From Gamarada debralockiae (taxonomy: Eukaryota; Ascomycota; Leotiomycetes; Helotiales; Hyphodiscaceae), in assembly GCA_002803225.1 (NCBI GenBank), contig NXFV01002036.1, positions 26,122 through 90,121 on the forward strand: DNA of 64,000 bases, read 5' to 3'. Positions 22,201 through 34,205 of this stretch are shown piece after piece. The notes under the pieces were generated by a model. That model did not search any database. It was given only the letters and a program-made list of their open reading frames with translations, and was not told the origin of the DNA. The position numbers and the translations under genes were made by a program. Position 1 is the first letter of the stretch, and the number at the start of each line of letters is the position of its first letter.

Positions 22201-23495
22201 ACCGAGCGCAGCTTGGTACGAACAGACTTGCACTCCCAAACTGCCTTGACCAAGCCACGCTTCTCAGCACCAGTGCCAATGAGTATCTGTGATCGTGTCA
22301 GTTCAATTCAATGGGAGTCAAGATGAAGTTGAAGACTTACATCATATTGATATATATCTCGATTGGGGACCTGCGCAATCTTGAATTGATTGACGCGGAT
22401 CTGGATAGGCTTGCCAACAGTGTTGAGGCCAGGGCGGGTTGGAAGGTCAGTTGATGGGTGCTGGAATTTGCCTTCGTTAGCATCGTCTCGGAAACCACGA
22501 ACGCTTTGAGGCTCCATGATGAAGGTTGACAAGAAATGTTAAGGTGATGGAATATGAAGACGGAGATGAAATCTAAGAGAATATGGAAGTGAAGGAGAGT
22601 ATGTGAGAAATGATGTGGAATATGAAGATAGCTGAATTTCAAGTCAAACTTGACAGCTGACGAATCAACTGAGTTGCTTGACTTGAAGCGCTTGCAATGA
22701 TGCTTGCAATGATGCTTGCAATGATGCTTGCAATGATGCTTGCAATGATGCTTGCAATGATGCTTGCAATGATGATTGTTGTTTGTATGTATGTATGATT
22801 GTATGTATGTATTAAAGTTGAAGTGAAAGTTGATGTTGATGTTGAAGGGAGTTGAAGAAGTTGTTGTTGTTTAGTGGAGAGAGAGAGGAAGGGGTCTTTT
22901 TATACAACTCTCAAGGGGAGGGTTGGCGCCTGAAAATTGCCGAGTTTCTGCCTGAAACGGGGGTTGGTGCCTGAACTACACTTTCTGCCTGAACTCGCAA
23001 TTTGCTTCAAATCTGGTGAATCGGCGACAGCGACAATATTCAAGAAACCTGGCACTCCTGACTCAGGGTTTGAATATGGAGGAGTTTTATGGCTTGTACT
23101 TCAAGACCTCGATAGGAGATTTGCAAAAGGCTTACTCAAGCATCATGATATCAAGGAAGAAGTCAAGAAACATGTTTACTCACACTGTGATCAAGCTGGT
23201 ATGCAGCCGATGGAAGTTCAACACGAGTGTTGGTGATGAGAGACTCCTTCTTCGGGGCAGGCTTGGCGGGATCGTAACCAAGACCTGGGCCGAAAGGGTT
23301 CTGACCAAGAGGTCCGCCAGGGCGACCACCTTGCTGCTTACCAGGGCTCATCGGGGGACGTGGTGAGCCTGGGCCTTCGCTAGGACCATCGAAACGGCTG
23401 GGTCCACCAGGGTTGCCGAATCGTTGGTTGTGGGAGCCTCCTTGAGGGTATTGACCGTGGGGGGCTGCGCGCTGTTGACCTGCACCGCCTGCCAT
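19271..23495 (-). CDS. qde-2: Argonaute (QDE2-type slicer of RNA silencing)
   Basis: Ten exons (23495-23184, 22511-22341, 22286-21533, 21485-20830, 20780-20690, 20637-20380, 20327-19999, 19948-19645, 19595-19394, 19337-19271) join in consistent phases to 1047 aa. A Gly/Pro/Arg-rich N-terminus leads to the N domain (TDLPTRPGLNTVGKPIQIRV), then linker, PAZ, MID and PIWI. Slicer residues are complete: Asp750 (GADVSHP), Asp825 (YFRDGVSEGQ) and His922 (ARPVHYHVIMDE). The protein binds small RNAs and cuts complementary transcripts (quelling/RNAi in Neurospora). A 672-nt first intron holds a second promoter-like region and an alternative ATG at 22517. Two probable 5'-UTR introns lie upstream (23946-23722 and 23666-23506, both with clean GT-AG ends). 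A displaced piece of the 3' end of this gene lies at 46889-47063. Confidence 0.94.
22691..22774. repeat. 12-bp tandem repeat, 7 copies, in Argonaute intron 1
   Basis: Seven identical tandem units of CTTGCAATGATG. The array lies downstream of the internal TATA-like box on the minus strand, so it would be in the leader of a transcript started there. Confidence 0.95.
22897..22993 (-). promoter_or_regulatory. putative internal Argonaute promoter: TATA-like box and four GCCTGAA elements
   Basis: On the minus strand TATAAAAA (22904-22897) is followed by a CT/CA-rich leader and finally ATGGAGCC at 22517. Just upstream of the TATA-like box, four copies of GCCTGAA (read on the plus strand, starting 22928, 22950, 22969 and 22987) are spaced 18-22 bp, close to two helical turns. 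Function is inferred from layout only. Confidence 0.5.
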
Positions 23496-24800
23496 GATTG
23501 CGATTCTGTGTGGATGAAGTCAGTGAGTCAGTGATGAGTCACGTCACGATGTGCGAATGGCTGCGAGTGAATTGGATGGAAGTTGAGGGAAATTGAAGTT
23601 GAGATGTGATCGCGATGACGTGGAGTTTCGGAAGTGTGCAGATGGAGGGATGGAAGGCAGGCTTACTTTGGATTATTGAGCTTGAGTTGCGATCAGAATG
23701 GGAGAATCGAGGCTGGAGGTCCTGCAGTTAGCAAATTGATTTGAAGAATGGTCAAGGCGTTGAGGAAATGGAGACGCGCAATGGAAGACTCCAATGACGG
23801 GGAGGAAGGGTGGTAGTGGAGATGAATTGATGTTGCGATCAAGGTCAAAGGTGAGGTAAACAAACAACCTCCTTGACCAACGACAACAAACCTCTGACAA
23901 GTCATGCAGAAGATGCAATGTATGATTGAAAGGACTGTTTACTTACTTGGTATCTCTATGATTGCTTGAGGTACGAAGTTGGGACTGCGATGAAGTGGGA
24001 TGGGTTGTGGTAAGAGGTTGGGGAAAAGTTGTGTATGGGAGTGGAAGGTTTGTTTAAGTATGCCTCAAGCGAAGGGAACCGCGCTTGCTGTTGCTTCGAG
24101 ATTCACTCTGTGCAGCGAAGTGGCTTCACTTGGAAGGCCTTCCTGATTAGGCTTACCGAAATTCGAAGGAAGTCATGTGTTAAGGCACGCTGGTTGAAGC
24201 CCGTTTGGAGAACGATTGATCTAGACTTTAGTTTACCCTAAGCAAGCTTCACGTATGTGCCCATCTGTAGCTGCTGGCACTTCCAAAAGGATTGCTGCAT
24301 TTGGATAGCATCGGGAAGCTGCATTGCATGGCATTCCTGACGAAATTGCCAAGGAATTGAGGCTCTTGGGCGCAACCCAGGATCCCAAAATATGGGAGGA
24401 TAGACGTCTACTGGAGATATGCACCCGAGAGCTATTGCCTTAAGGAACTCCTATTCAATCGCCCAATACTGTTCTACGATTGTGGGAGTCCGATTCGGGA
24501 GGCTTAGGTTGGGTTGCAGCTTCCCTTTTACTCTCAAAATGGATGACGCAGCCAAGCAACCAAGGATTCAAAATACTGCAGGCGTGGTTCATCAAAAGTT
24601 GCATTATCCTTATAATACATGCTTTGATTCCCGATTGCCTGTCCAGAAGAGATGCCATCAACTCCAAACCAATGCAAATGCTTAAGAGGGCCGCCAAACT
24701 TTGTGCGGTCTTATCCATGACCATGACCAATGAATTATTAAAGATTGAAATTACCACACTGTATGCTCGTAACACCGCGGCCCATCTCCGCAGGATCCGA
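23496..24800. other. Argonaute upstream region and RNA14 3' flank
   Basis: The part 23496-24000 fits a spliced 5' UTR of the Argonaute gene. The part 24240-24800 is unassigned: open frames there have no domain, and a weak RNase-H-like peptide near 24290-24420 is interrupted by stops. Confidence 0.45.
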
Positions 24801-27800
24801 TTATCGACCGTATGAGTAGCCTTGAAGAAGTTAGCTTGAATCATTCATTCTGTGAAGATTATGAACATACCGTATTGCTGATGTTGAGGTGGCTGCTGTT
24901 GGTGTGTAGCACGCCAGGTTGTAAAATCCGGTACATGCGTCTGGCTCAGAACTCTTACTAAAGCTTCCGGACTGACTATCCCACCGTGATAGAGGTCTGC
25001 TCGTGGGATAATGCTCATGAGGAATGTGATATCTCGAGGGATGACGAAAGGAGCGGCATTGGATTGCCACTGTGGCGTGCTTTGGTTCTGTAATCGTTTC
25101 TGTTGATCCAATCTTCGACCTGCTGCGCCCTTCAATGGAGATTCGCCTCGAACAAGCTTGCGAGGACGATTGAAATCACTGTCGTCTTCCGGTTGGAAGG
25201 GGCGTTTGGGAGAGTTGGTAGCTTGGAGGTATTGCGGTCGAGGGCTTGGTTCTTGGTATTGGGGTCTGGGACTGTCTTGGGCAGAAGGAGGTTGTTCGAT
25301 AGATTGCATGAGCATTCTCTTGGGCTGCATCTGGGCAGCAGGGGAGATGATGGGACGAACAGCTGTCGGATCGAAGCCTTCAGCGCTGTATCTTCTAGAG
25401 AAGTGAAGAAGTTTTGGGTCTTCCGGGTACAGCTCTGCCATTCGCTTCTCCAGCTTTTGAATTTGAGAGAGTTCACCATATTTTGATTCGTAATCGTGGA
25501 AGTAGGAGTAAAGGCGCTTTGCTTTGAAGACATTCTCTGGTTTGGAGGTCAATCGGCTGACGGAGGTTTCGAAGGCAACACGAGCATCTATCAAATATTA
25601 GCAGCTAGCTTATGAGAGCACAGATCTATACTTACTTGTAGTATCGCCAATAGAAAGTAGATGCTTCAAATATTCCAAAATAAAGCCTTCATCTTCCGGA
25701 AACAGCTTAGCACCTCGCTCAAAGATCTTCGTGCCAGCCGGATCCTTGTACACATGATGCTCAATCAAAGCGCTCGCAACATATACATCGCTGGTAAGCT
25801 TGCCCTTGACACGAGCATCAGCGAAGATTTGTCTCGAGCCTCCAATAGGATCCTTGACGGCACCCTTGCCCTGAATTCGGCGCATGGCTCGCATCAAGGC
25901 AATCCAAGCAAAGGAAATTACTCGTTGGAGGAGATGTGACTGAGCGACATAGCCTTGTTGGATAGCTTTGACTTGATTGGCCTTTGCAGCTTCTCGTATC
26001 TTCTTCTCTGCCTCGTTCTCTTCATCGTCATCTTCTGCCTTACTGATGATGGCGCTGATCTTGTCATCAACTTCTGAAGAGGCCTCAAGCTTAGCGAGGT
26101 CTTGAAGTTCTCGGTGCTTCAATTGCTTGTGCAAACCGTACAGCGCTTCGAGAAGCTTATCGTATGGCGCACGAACGATGGCCCCCTTTTCTGCCAGGTC
26201 CTTGTCCGCTTCTTCGGTTGATAAAGTGGTTTCGAGGCGATCAGCTTTCTTGAAGGCGATCAAGCAGCTTTCTGGATTTGCAGCCACGCCATTATTCAAG
26301 AAATCATCTCCATCTTGGGCCAAACCGTTGTCATAGCACCACTCAGCCGCTTCGACCCACATCTCCGGCCAAAATCTAAGAGCAATGACAGCCTGCTTGT
26401 AAACGTACAACACACGTTGTTTCCAGACGTCCTTTTCGGTCTCCATCAATACCAGCGGGTCTTCATCCTTCTCCCATGAGATCCACTTCTTCCAGAGTTC
26501 GACCTGCTGCATGTATTCGTCATCTCCTTGGAAACCGTGCGCTGGGGGGAGTCGAGGCAAAGTTGTTCTGACGAGACCACGGGTGATATTGTCGTAAGCA
26601 CTGTTGGCACTTCGAGCAGTCATGTACGCTGGCGAGTGGTCTTGGACGAATTTGCGGGCCTGTGAAGGGTTAATTGCCTGCACGGAGTTCGCATGGACGT
26701 TACTCACAGTCCCTTTGTTGAGGGTGTTCTCGAATTGATCATAATCCTTCCACAGCTGGTTAACAGTCGTCATAGGAGTAGCGATTGCACGATGATATGC
26801 TCTCCGTAATTGATCCGATTTGTGTTGATCCTGCCAGTTGCTGCCTCCAAGCTGGCCAGGCCAGTTCTTCAGAAACTGGATGTAATCCTGCCATATTCGG
26901 CCAGATTCTCTGTCGATGCCGACATTGTTCAAAACGAAGTCGTATGCCTGCTGCACTAATACACGGTGGTTTCCAGTGGGATCGTTGTTGAGGTCGTTCA
27001 TTCGTCGAATGTAGGTCATGTATGTAGACCAAAGTTCGACATTGGGAACATTCATCAAGGAATTGGTAAAGATGTTTTCCGCAAGACTGAAGTTGTCATG
27101 TTCGAGTTCCATCTGTACGTACGCAACCAATATCTCGGCCTACCACATGTTAGACTAAATTGGTCAAAAGAAGGCTCGTGGAAACTTACTGATTGGGGGA
27201 AGACTTGGAAGAATCGCTGATAAACTATTCGTGCATCGTCCAGCTTGTTGCGACTGCGATGTTCGGCTATCAGTGAAAGCCAAGCGTCTATGTCTCCTCG
27301 AGGATCCTCCCGAATTCGATCTTCCAAGATTCCCACCTTGTCATGCGGCAGACGTGCCTTCGGTACTGATGCGACAGGAGCTGCAGAAGTAAGTACTTGT
27401 GATGAAGCCTGCACTGAAGGAGTCACACCACCAATGCTGGGGTTCACAGGGAGGGTTTTGGAAGTTGATGCGCCCGTAGTGGAATCATCTTGACTCTCTG
27501 TTTTCAAGTCTCCCTGAGAGACAGAGTTCTGCAATGGAGAAGGGGCGACAGCTCGACTAGGGGTGTTAGAGGCGGAGGGATGAAGACTTGTCGTGATGTC
27601 TGGAGTTGCTGCGTCGTACTCTTCGTCGGAATCATCTGCTATGAAACCTCCGACTGTTTTTGGTTTCCGAGTAGATGCTCGCGAACTGGATCTCGACTCC
27701 TCTTGGCCTGAGACTGTGACTGCTGGGACAGAAGAGACAGAAGAAGGATCATCTCCACCACCGGAAACAGCACCAGGAGCTGAAGGGGAAAGAGCACGGA

Positions 27801-27975
27801 GGACTTGATCATCTGCAACAGTTTCTTTCTTTTCTTGCTTGTTGATATTTTCAGTAGTAGAAGGTTGCTCGCCATCTGCGGCACCATTTGCTCCACCGCC
27901 CTCTCCCCACGCCATCTTCTCCTGATCCGCCTGCATCTTATGTAGAAGAGCTATTTCTGCATCTTCCTCTGCCAT
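24801..27975 (-). CDS. RNA14: mRNA 3'-end processing protein Rna14 (CstF-77)
   Basis: Five exons (27975-27190, 27139-26708, 26659-25636, 25587-24871, 24820-24801) give 992 aa in consistent phases; the last exon is only 20 nt and supplies the final YSYGR residues. Rna14 scaffolds cleavage factor IA and polyadenylation through HAT (half-a-TPR) repeats. A long Ser/Thr-rich disordered N-terminus (1-215) precedes HAT repeats from about DAWLSLIAEHRSRNKLDDAR onward (AEILVAYVQMELEHDNFSLA, NVELWSTYMTYIRRM, QLWKDYDQFENTLNKGT and others) and the Suf domain. The tail includes a Pro/Gln-rich segment and LVRGESPLKG, then a short conserved motif (PFVIPRDITFLMSIIP) as in the Rna14 monkeytail. The intron at 26707-26660 is 48 nt and could be missed because it stays in frame. 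Confidence 0.93.
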
Positions 27976-28466
27976 GCTGATGATTGATTGTATTGTAATT
28001 GGGGGTTCGCGGATGTCTGCGCGGATGGGTGCTGGGATGCGCTGATGTCCAGAGTCTATTGTGGAGTCAGTGTTGCGTCGCCGAGATGGAGGTGGAGAGA
28101 GGAAGCAAGCTCTTGACCTTCTATTATAATTAGTGACTGCGAATATTATTCACTGCGCGCGCTGGCAAAAGGAGATTCATGTATTTGGTCGCGTGTGTTC
28201 AAGGAGAGACAGTGACTGACAGAAGGTTGTCAGATTCGCCCTAGACTTATTTTGAACGTACATCGAGCACGTGCCATGAACCCTGCAAATTGAAGTCGCG
28301 GTCAACGCGACCTCAACGCGACCTCCTTTCCAAAGAAACTCCACATCCACCAACCTCCTTCTCCCTTCTCAAACAACTAAACAATCATCGTACATAAATA
28401 TAAGCTTCCCTTCCTCGTTAAATCCATCAAAAGATTCAAACTACAACTCAATAAACCTCCTTCAAG
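27976..28466. promoter_or_regulatory. divergent promoter of RNA14 and ASF1 with two ACGCGA boxes
   Basis: A perfect direct repeat of CAACGCGACCT (28303-28313 and 28314-28324) lies about 145 bp upstream of the ASF1 ATG. ACGCGA resembles the MluI cell-cycle box bound by MBF at S-phase genes. The leader before ASF1 is CT-rich. Confidence 0.5.
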
Positions 28467-29463
28467 ATGTCAGTCGTATCTCTCTTGGGCGTCAACGTCC
28501 TCAACAACCCAGCCAAGTTCGGCGACCCATATGAGTTCGAAATCACCTTCGAATGTCTCGAATCGTTGCAGAAAGGTATGTTGCTGTACTGCATATGTAA
28601 GCTCCTACATATACTGATCCTGTGGTGCAGATCTCGAATGGAAGTTGACTTACGTCGGCTCCGCTACTTCGTTTGTCTCTCCAACTTCGACTCCTCTACA
28701 CAATCTAACAAGAGTTTAGCGATGAGCACGATCAAGAGCTTGACTCCCTCCTCGTCGGCCCCATCCCAGTCGGCGTCAACAAGTTCATCTTCGAAGCCGA
28801 CCCACCGGACACCAAGCGCATCCCAGATGCTGAGATTCTCGGCGTCACCGTCATCCTCCTTACCTGCGCCTATGACAGCAGAGAGTTTGTACGAGTCGGA
28901 TACTACGTCAACAATGAGTATGACTCTGAGGAGCTCAATGCTGATCCGCCAGCCAAGCCCATCCTTGAGAAGGTCCGACGAAACATCCTCGCTGAGAAGC
29001 CAAGAGTCACCCGATTCGCCATCAAATGGTTCGTTGCTACCTGTTTACATATTGCTGAGTCATTGCTAATGTCTACCACAGGGACTCCGATGATTCTGCC
29101 CCTGCCGAATTCCCTCCTGACCAGCCAGAGGCCGACTTGAACGCCGACGGCGAAGAATACGGTGCCGAAGAACTGGAGGAAGAAGAGGAGGCAGAAGCTG
29201 TCGAGGGCGCAGCCGCTGATCCCGATGCCATGGTAGAAGACTCCGAGATGGCCGGTGCCGAGGGCGACCCGGCTGCTGCCGAATCCGATAACGAGGGGAG
29301 TGAGGATCTTGAGGGCGAGAGCAGCGGCTCCGAGGACGAGGACATCGAGGAGGAAGAAGAGGGTGAAGGCGCTGGAGATGATGCTATGGAGATGGATGTT
29401 GAGAAGCCCAACGGCACGAATGGCGTGGAGCACCACCAGGCCGACGAGGTCATGGCTCACTGA
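28467..29463 (+). CDS. ASF1: Asf1 histone H3-H4 chaperone
   Basis: Four exons (28467-28575, 28631-28670, 28720-29028, 29082-29463) give 279 aa. Asf1 holds H3-H4 dimers and hands them to CAF-1 and HIRA for nucleosome assembly. The conserved Ig-like core covers about residues 1-155: [93 protein letters not shown] and [18 protein letters not shown]. The rest is a very acidic tail (Glu/Asp-rich, about 160-279), as usual in fungal Asf1. Exon 2 is only 40 nt. Confidence 0.97.
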
Positions 29464-29907
29464 TTTGAAGATACCCGTACCCGTACACACAGACCTTGTT
29501 TAGATTTCGTTAGGAGGAGTTTTTCATTAGTTATTTGCACACTGGTTAGGTTATGATGATAAATGGTAAATTATGATATAAAACGCTTCATGCTCCATGC
29601 TTGTAATGTACTGAGTGTGTTGAAGTTGCTCTTGCTTTCCACCTAAAGGGCTAAGATCACTCAAACCACGTTGCGGATATAGTCAAGCCAATCCCCAAGG
29701 TAGAGTAGTATATTACTTTCCTTTTGAATGCATAGGTATATTCGCATCCCATCCTTGCCAATCCATAGCAATACCGTGCCTCCGATATAATAATCCCAAC
29801 ACCGGTAATGCCGCTAAATACAAAATCCAAATCCCAAAGAGCCTCCACCTCCCCAAAATATATTTACAGAAAACAGCCTTCCTTCCCAATCCCATTCAAC
29901 CAGAGCA
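29464..29907. other. convergent 3' region
   Basis: 3' flanks of ASF1 and of the Zn2Cys6 gene; AT-rich, no other feature seen. Confidence 0.5.
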
Positions 29908-31730
29908 TCACGAGCTAGGATCAGACCCCAGAGTAACCATCGACCTCGGCGTCCCATCATTCACACTATCGCTCCTCACACTCCCAGCACTGAAATCGAA
30001 TCCCCACCCCCAACTCCCCTCTCTGATCTCACTTCCCTCCCCAACGCCCCTAACACACTTAACAGACACTCGCCTAACTTCTTTCCCCTCGTCAAATATA
30101 ACTTCCACCAGCCTTGCGCGAGCCCATTCTGGAATATATTCTGTTTCCACACCCTCCTCTTCAATCTCCATCAACCACTCGCTGATTTGAGCGGTGGAAG
30201 TTGACCAAAAATTACCCTCCCTCCATGCTTTCGATTTGAGAAGAGCGATGGCTTCGCGTCGCATAGCCCGAACCCGACTCCGATCCGCAACAAGCCGTAA
30301 AGGAAATATTAAACCGGCGTTAGAGGAGTAAGATCCTTCAGGTATGATCTTGTCTGCAAAGGGATGTTGGAAAAATAACTTCGCCAGGGTTAAAATCTCC
30401 TTGAACTCTTCCAAAAAGGCGTCATAGATCATTTCCGTAGCCGAGAGTTCGCCGGCGAGTAGGATGCCAAGGACTCGGCCTCGGATCTTTAGGAGTTGGG
30501 TACTGAGGAAGTCGCGGTGTTGGGGCGTGCGTGAAGCGTAGAGGGATTCGAAAGCGGCATTCCAGCGACGATTCTCCGCTACGTAGCGCTCTTGCTCGAA
30601 TTGGAGGGGTTGGATGGAACCTTCGAAGGTCTTGAATGAGTTGAAGCTTGCGACAAAACTCTGTGTGTCTGGATCCACTTGAGATAGAGATGAGGGACTG
30701 GGTTTTTGGGGGACCACTGTGCCGAGGAAGTGGTGTGAGCGGCGCATTATTAGTTCCAGGAACTGTCTGGCTTCGTGTGTGCTGGTGAAAGTTTTGGGCA
30801 TCTGGTTGACGGTATCGCTTCCATCTCTCTTGAGTCGTTCGTGGTATTCTTGAGGTTTGGGATCGTAGAGAACGGAAGCTTCAAGTTCCAGCATCCGGAA
30901 CTGCTGTACAATTTCGTCTTCCACGACGTCGGGTTGCGGAGAGTTGATGCCGGGTAAGGCCGGGGCTTTTGATTGGCTTGATATCCATTCATCCAGGAGG
31001 TTTATGCCACTTATCAGGTGCTTTAGAGCTGAGCGGTGATGCCATTGAAGTCCTTCGACGCAAATTATGAGAAGGCAGACGATCAATGCCATCCTTCTCC
31101 CTTGATGTCCACTCGTCAAAGCCTTCCTAGAGCCTTGCAGAAACTTGCTGTATTGCTGAAGCACGAAGTCCTCGTCCATCTTAGGATTATCTTGGCATGT
31201 CAGCGCTCCAGGGGACGAGCATTGTGATCCATTCGTGAGCTCCAAACTAGCACTCTTGCTGAGACTCCCAATGGCGATGACAGCATGCCGGATAAACGCT
31301 TGATCGTGACTTGCTTGAAGTATCACCCGGCTCCAGATCGGCAACTCAAAAGCACCAGCAAGATTCGCAGCCGTCTGGTCACAGTAATGTCGAAAGTAAG
31401 AGAACTCCTGCTCATTCTCAAACAACTGTGTTGAAGGCCCTGCATTTACCAATCTCGGAACCAGCGTCCTCTCTGTCGGCGACGCAACAGGTTTGGGCTC
31501 TTCCACCGGCTTGTCACTTTCATAGCCCCCACACTTTCGTCCAAATCGTGCGCATCTCATGCAATTTGGCCGCGTTTCATCGCATTTTATCCTTCGAGCC
31601 CTTCACGTGACTGTTAGCATTCTAACAGAAGAGGAGAGCCGGCAACTCACTTGCAAGTCGAGCACCCAGTTCTGACCTTTGGTTTGCTGGCTCTGAATCC
31701 TTTACTCCTTGACATCTGCTTTGTTGGCAT
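29908..31730 (-). CDS. Zn2Cys6 (Gal4-type) transcription factor with fungal-specific TF domain
   Basis: Two exons (31730-31651 and 31600-29908) give 590 aa. The intron splits the DNA-binding domain inside its first loop: CSTCK at the end of exon 1 and ARRIKCDETRPNCMRCARF in exon 2 rebuild the six-cysteine C-x2-C-x6-C-x5-C-x2-C-x6-C cluster. The basic N-terminus (MPTKQMSRSKGFRASKPKVR) fits a nuclear localisation signal. The long helical C-terminal part (FRHYCDQTAANLAG, ASHDQAFIRHAVIAIGSLS and following) matches the fungal-specific transcription factor domain 2. Target genes are unknown; there is no obvious biosynthetic cluster beside it. Confidence 0.88.
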
Positions 31731-33165
31731 ACCGATAAAGCGAATATGCGATTGAGGATGATGATGAGGATTGCCAGGGTAGGAGTTATTCGAGGGTTCG
31801 GCAAGCCCTACGGGTCGAGGCTTTGGGATCTTTGACGAGACAGGAGCCCGTCATTGCTATCGCCGCCGTAAGAGTTAATATTCTCAAAAGCCGCAAGAGG
31901 GATAATATCGTAGTGAAATATGTAGTTGAAGTGAAGGCTGAAAAGAAAGAAGACGTCGGCAACCGAATCTTTTTGAGGTTGGTCCCTTCCACACTAGCCC
32001 ATCGCGGCCACATAAAAGAATTTCCATCGTAGATCCCTTTCGCTGACAAATTCCGAACGAAATAAACTCATGTCTCTCATTGGGAAAGCCGTATCCAAGG
32101 CCAATCATGTAAAGCGTCAGCCTCAAGAGCCTTGTCCAGTAAAGATTGCCTCTAGCCGCTTCAGTCAATCTCGGCTATTGTTTGAGCCTTTCCGATCCTC
32201 AAGCCTTCATCTCCGAAGCTGTCAACCTTTGAACTTTGAATCATTTAAAAACTCAAAATCTAGATAATTAATAATACATCGTCAAATACTCTCTCGCCGC
32301 TTGAAGCGCTGCTGCTATATCTTAGTGGACGAATATCTTGGAAATTGGCAAGTCGGAGACACGGAAGCGTGCGGCGCAGCAGCATGACAATACCGTTACC
32401 AACAGCTCAACAGCCAGCAATATCAGTGGTTGAGGGGTCAGATAGCATGTCCAGCCGCTGCAAATCCCGCTCTTTGGAATTAGGGTTGAGAAAGGGACCG
32501 AAATTATCTTTTGATAATGCCAAACTTTGGACTTTTCCATTTCAGGGGCTCTCGGCCGATGTCATACCTATATATCACGTGTGCCGACTTCTCCGTTTAG
32601 ATCGTGGTTGGATGTTATCTCGAGTAGCTTTTCTTTGGGAGTATTAGTATGAAAAGTTTGGGATCTAGCCTTCTGGACGTCAGTCAGTCTTTGGCACATG
32701 ACTATCTTTGCAAGATAGTCCAGACCTTCGAACAAAGCCAACGACTGCGGATTACAAATCTGACAACAAGATTTCAAAGATAAGATCCTCCCAGAAGCTA
32801 AGCATCGCCTATCTCTACTTTGTCATTTTCCGGCGAGTCAGCATCTTCATGACTCGCAGATCTCCCCGCTGATTACATAATTTATGTCAAAGATCTGAGG
32901 CATAGTATATGGTGTGGTTTTAACAATCCCATCTTCAGCCATGAGAACTTTTGGGACGGGACTGACTCCAAACTATATTCCCGCTATGGTTTAGACTTAG
33001 TTAGATCGCGGCCTTGGGTTTTCCTTGTCGCTTAGTCTCACCTCGTAGTGCTTCAATGATTCAATCCTGATTACGATCCAAGATATTTCACGCTCCATCT
33101 GTTCCTTATCTCTCAAACTCTACTATCTCCTCGAATCATTCAAAGCAATCTCTCAGCAATTGAAG
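31731..33165. other. 1.4-kb region without a supported gene
   Basis: Promoter side of the Zn2Cys6 gene and upstream region of a decayed gene. Short frames on both strands (for example 31786-32049 on the minus strand) lack domains and reliable starts. Confidence 0.45.
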
Positions 33166-34104
33166 ATGGTCCAGTCCAGCCTCCTCTCGTTGTCCTTCCT
33201 CTTGGGTCTCGTTCGCGAGTGTCACGAATCCAAGCAGCACTTTGCTATGTGCTAGACGAAGTTTCTCTGGCCAGTGATGATTTTCGGACATTTATCAATG
33301 TAGAAGATGAATTCAGCAGTAAGTCTTCCTCATCATCGCTTGCCTCGGACCTTCAATGACACCCAGTCAGTGTGTTGCGGCACCAACAGAACCGACCTAA
33401 CAAACACCGACATCTGCCAACAAAATGGTCTGCAGAACAAACGGCACTCAATCCTACTTCCGAGACTACTGCATCGATCCCACATGGCGAGGTCCGAATT
33501 GCTTAAAGAGCGAGGATAACAAAATCGTTTGCCTGACTGGTATGTTCATCAACTACCAAGATAGATCTTGAGATTATATTACTGATCTGAAATATGATGG
33601 AGGCGCCGACGACAACTGGACACCCGTGACACAATGCACAGACGGCACATTGTGCGGTTACAACAACCTCGCACGTTGCAACCGCTCCCTCGGCGTCAAA
33701 ATCCCACCCACGCTCGTCTCCTTCACATCCCTCAACTCCACCAGCTCCTCCAACTCCTCCCGCACAACTACCACAACTGCCGCCTCATAATCATCCTCGA
33801 ACTCATCAACCACAGCCGTTGGTGTCGGACTGTGCGTTGGGCTCGGAGTTCTGGCGATAGCAGGCAGTTTGAGAGGGTTCTTCGCGGGCATGAGAAGAGG
33901 GAAGAGCATACCAGAACTAGACTTATGGATTGGATCATCACGGGAATAGGTTGGACACGAAACAACCGATGTTGCCGTATAATGACCAAGGACATAGAGG
34001 CGTTTTTCATGAGCAGTTCGAACAGGGGAATGGACAGAAGATTTATGAGGCGCAGGCGCCATTGCGTTGTGAGCCTGCGGAGTTGGGAATTCGCCTGTGC
34101 ATAG
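33166..34104 (+). pseudogene. decayed gene for a Cys-rich single-pass membrane protein
   Basis: Pieces of one protein lie in order but in different frames. ATG 33166 starts a signal-peptide-like MVQSSLLSLSFLLGLV that soon runs into TAG. From about 33375 the Cys-rich ectodomain reads SVCCGTNRTDLTNTDICQQN, then the frame shifts and continues VCRTNGTQSYFRDYC, DPTWRGPNCLKSE. After a GTATGT intron start near 33540 come QCTDGTLCGYNNLARCNRS and a Ser/Thr stalk. TAA at 33788-33790 interrupts just before a clear transmembrane helix (VGVGLCVGLGVLAIAG). A cytoplasmic tail remnant (EQFEQGNGQKIYEAQAPLR) follows near 34010-34070 in another frame. The layout is that of fungal mid2-like membrane proteins. 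At least one frameshift and one nonsense codon make a working product unlikely. Confidence 0.7.
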
Positions 34105-34205
34105 CTGTTGGTAGGTGGAGAGAAAAGTGGTTGTATGGATATTGTATTTTGAAGGTTATGCGCATTAGCGAGTGCATAGATTGGAGTATTTATAAATTTA
34201 TAACA

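Noticed and set aside
22517..22532. Alternative start of Argonaute as the only start
   Set aside because: The upstream exon 23495-23184 is in phase 0, has a strong donor and ends in LPSAAYQLDHS, typical of the N-terminus, so the longer form is preferred; the short form is kept as an alternative.
24240..24420. Peptide resembling the end of a LINE RNase H domain (GIPDEIAKEL)
   Set aside because: Match is short and interrupted by stops, with no neighbouring reverse transcriptase sequence; too weak to call a retroelement.
31786..32049. 87-codon minus-strand frame with a hydrophobic centre
   Set aside because: Not joined to the Zn2Cys6 gene by plausible splice sites and without any family signal.
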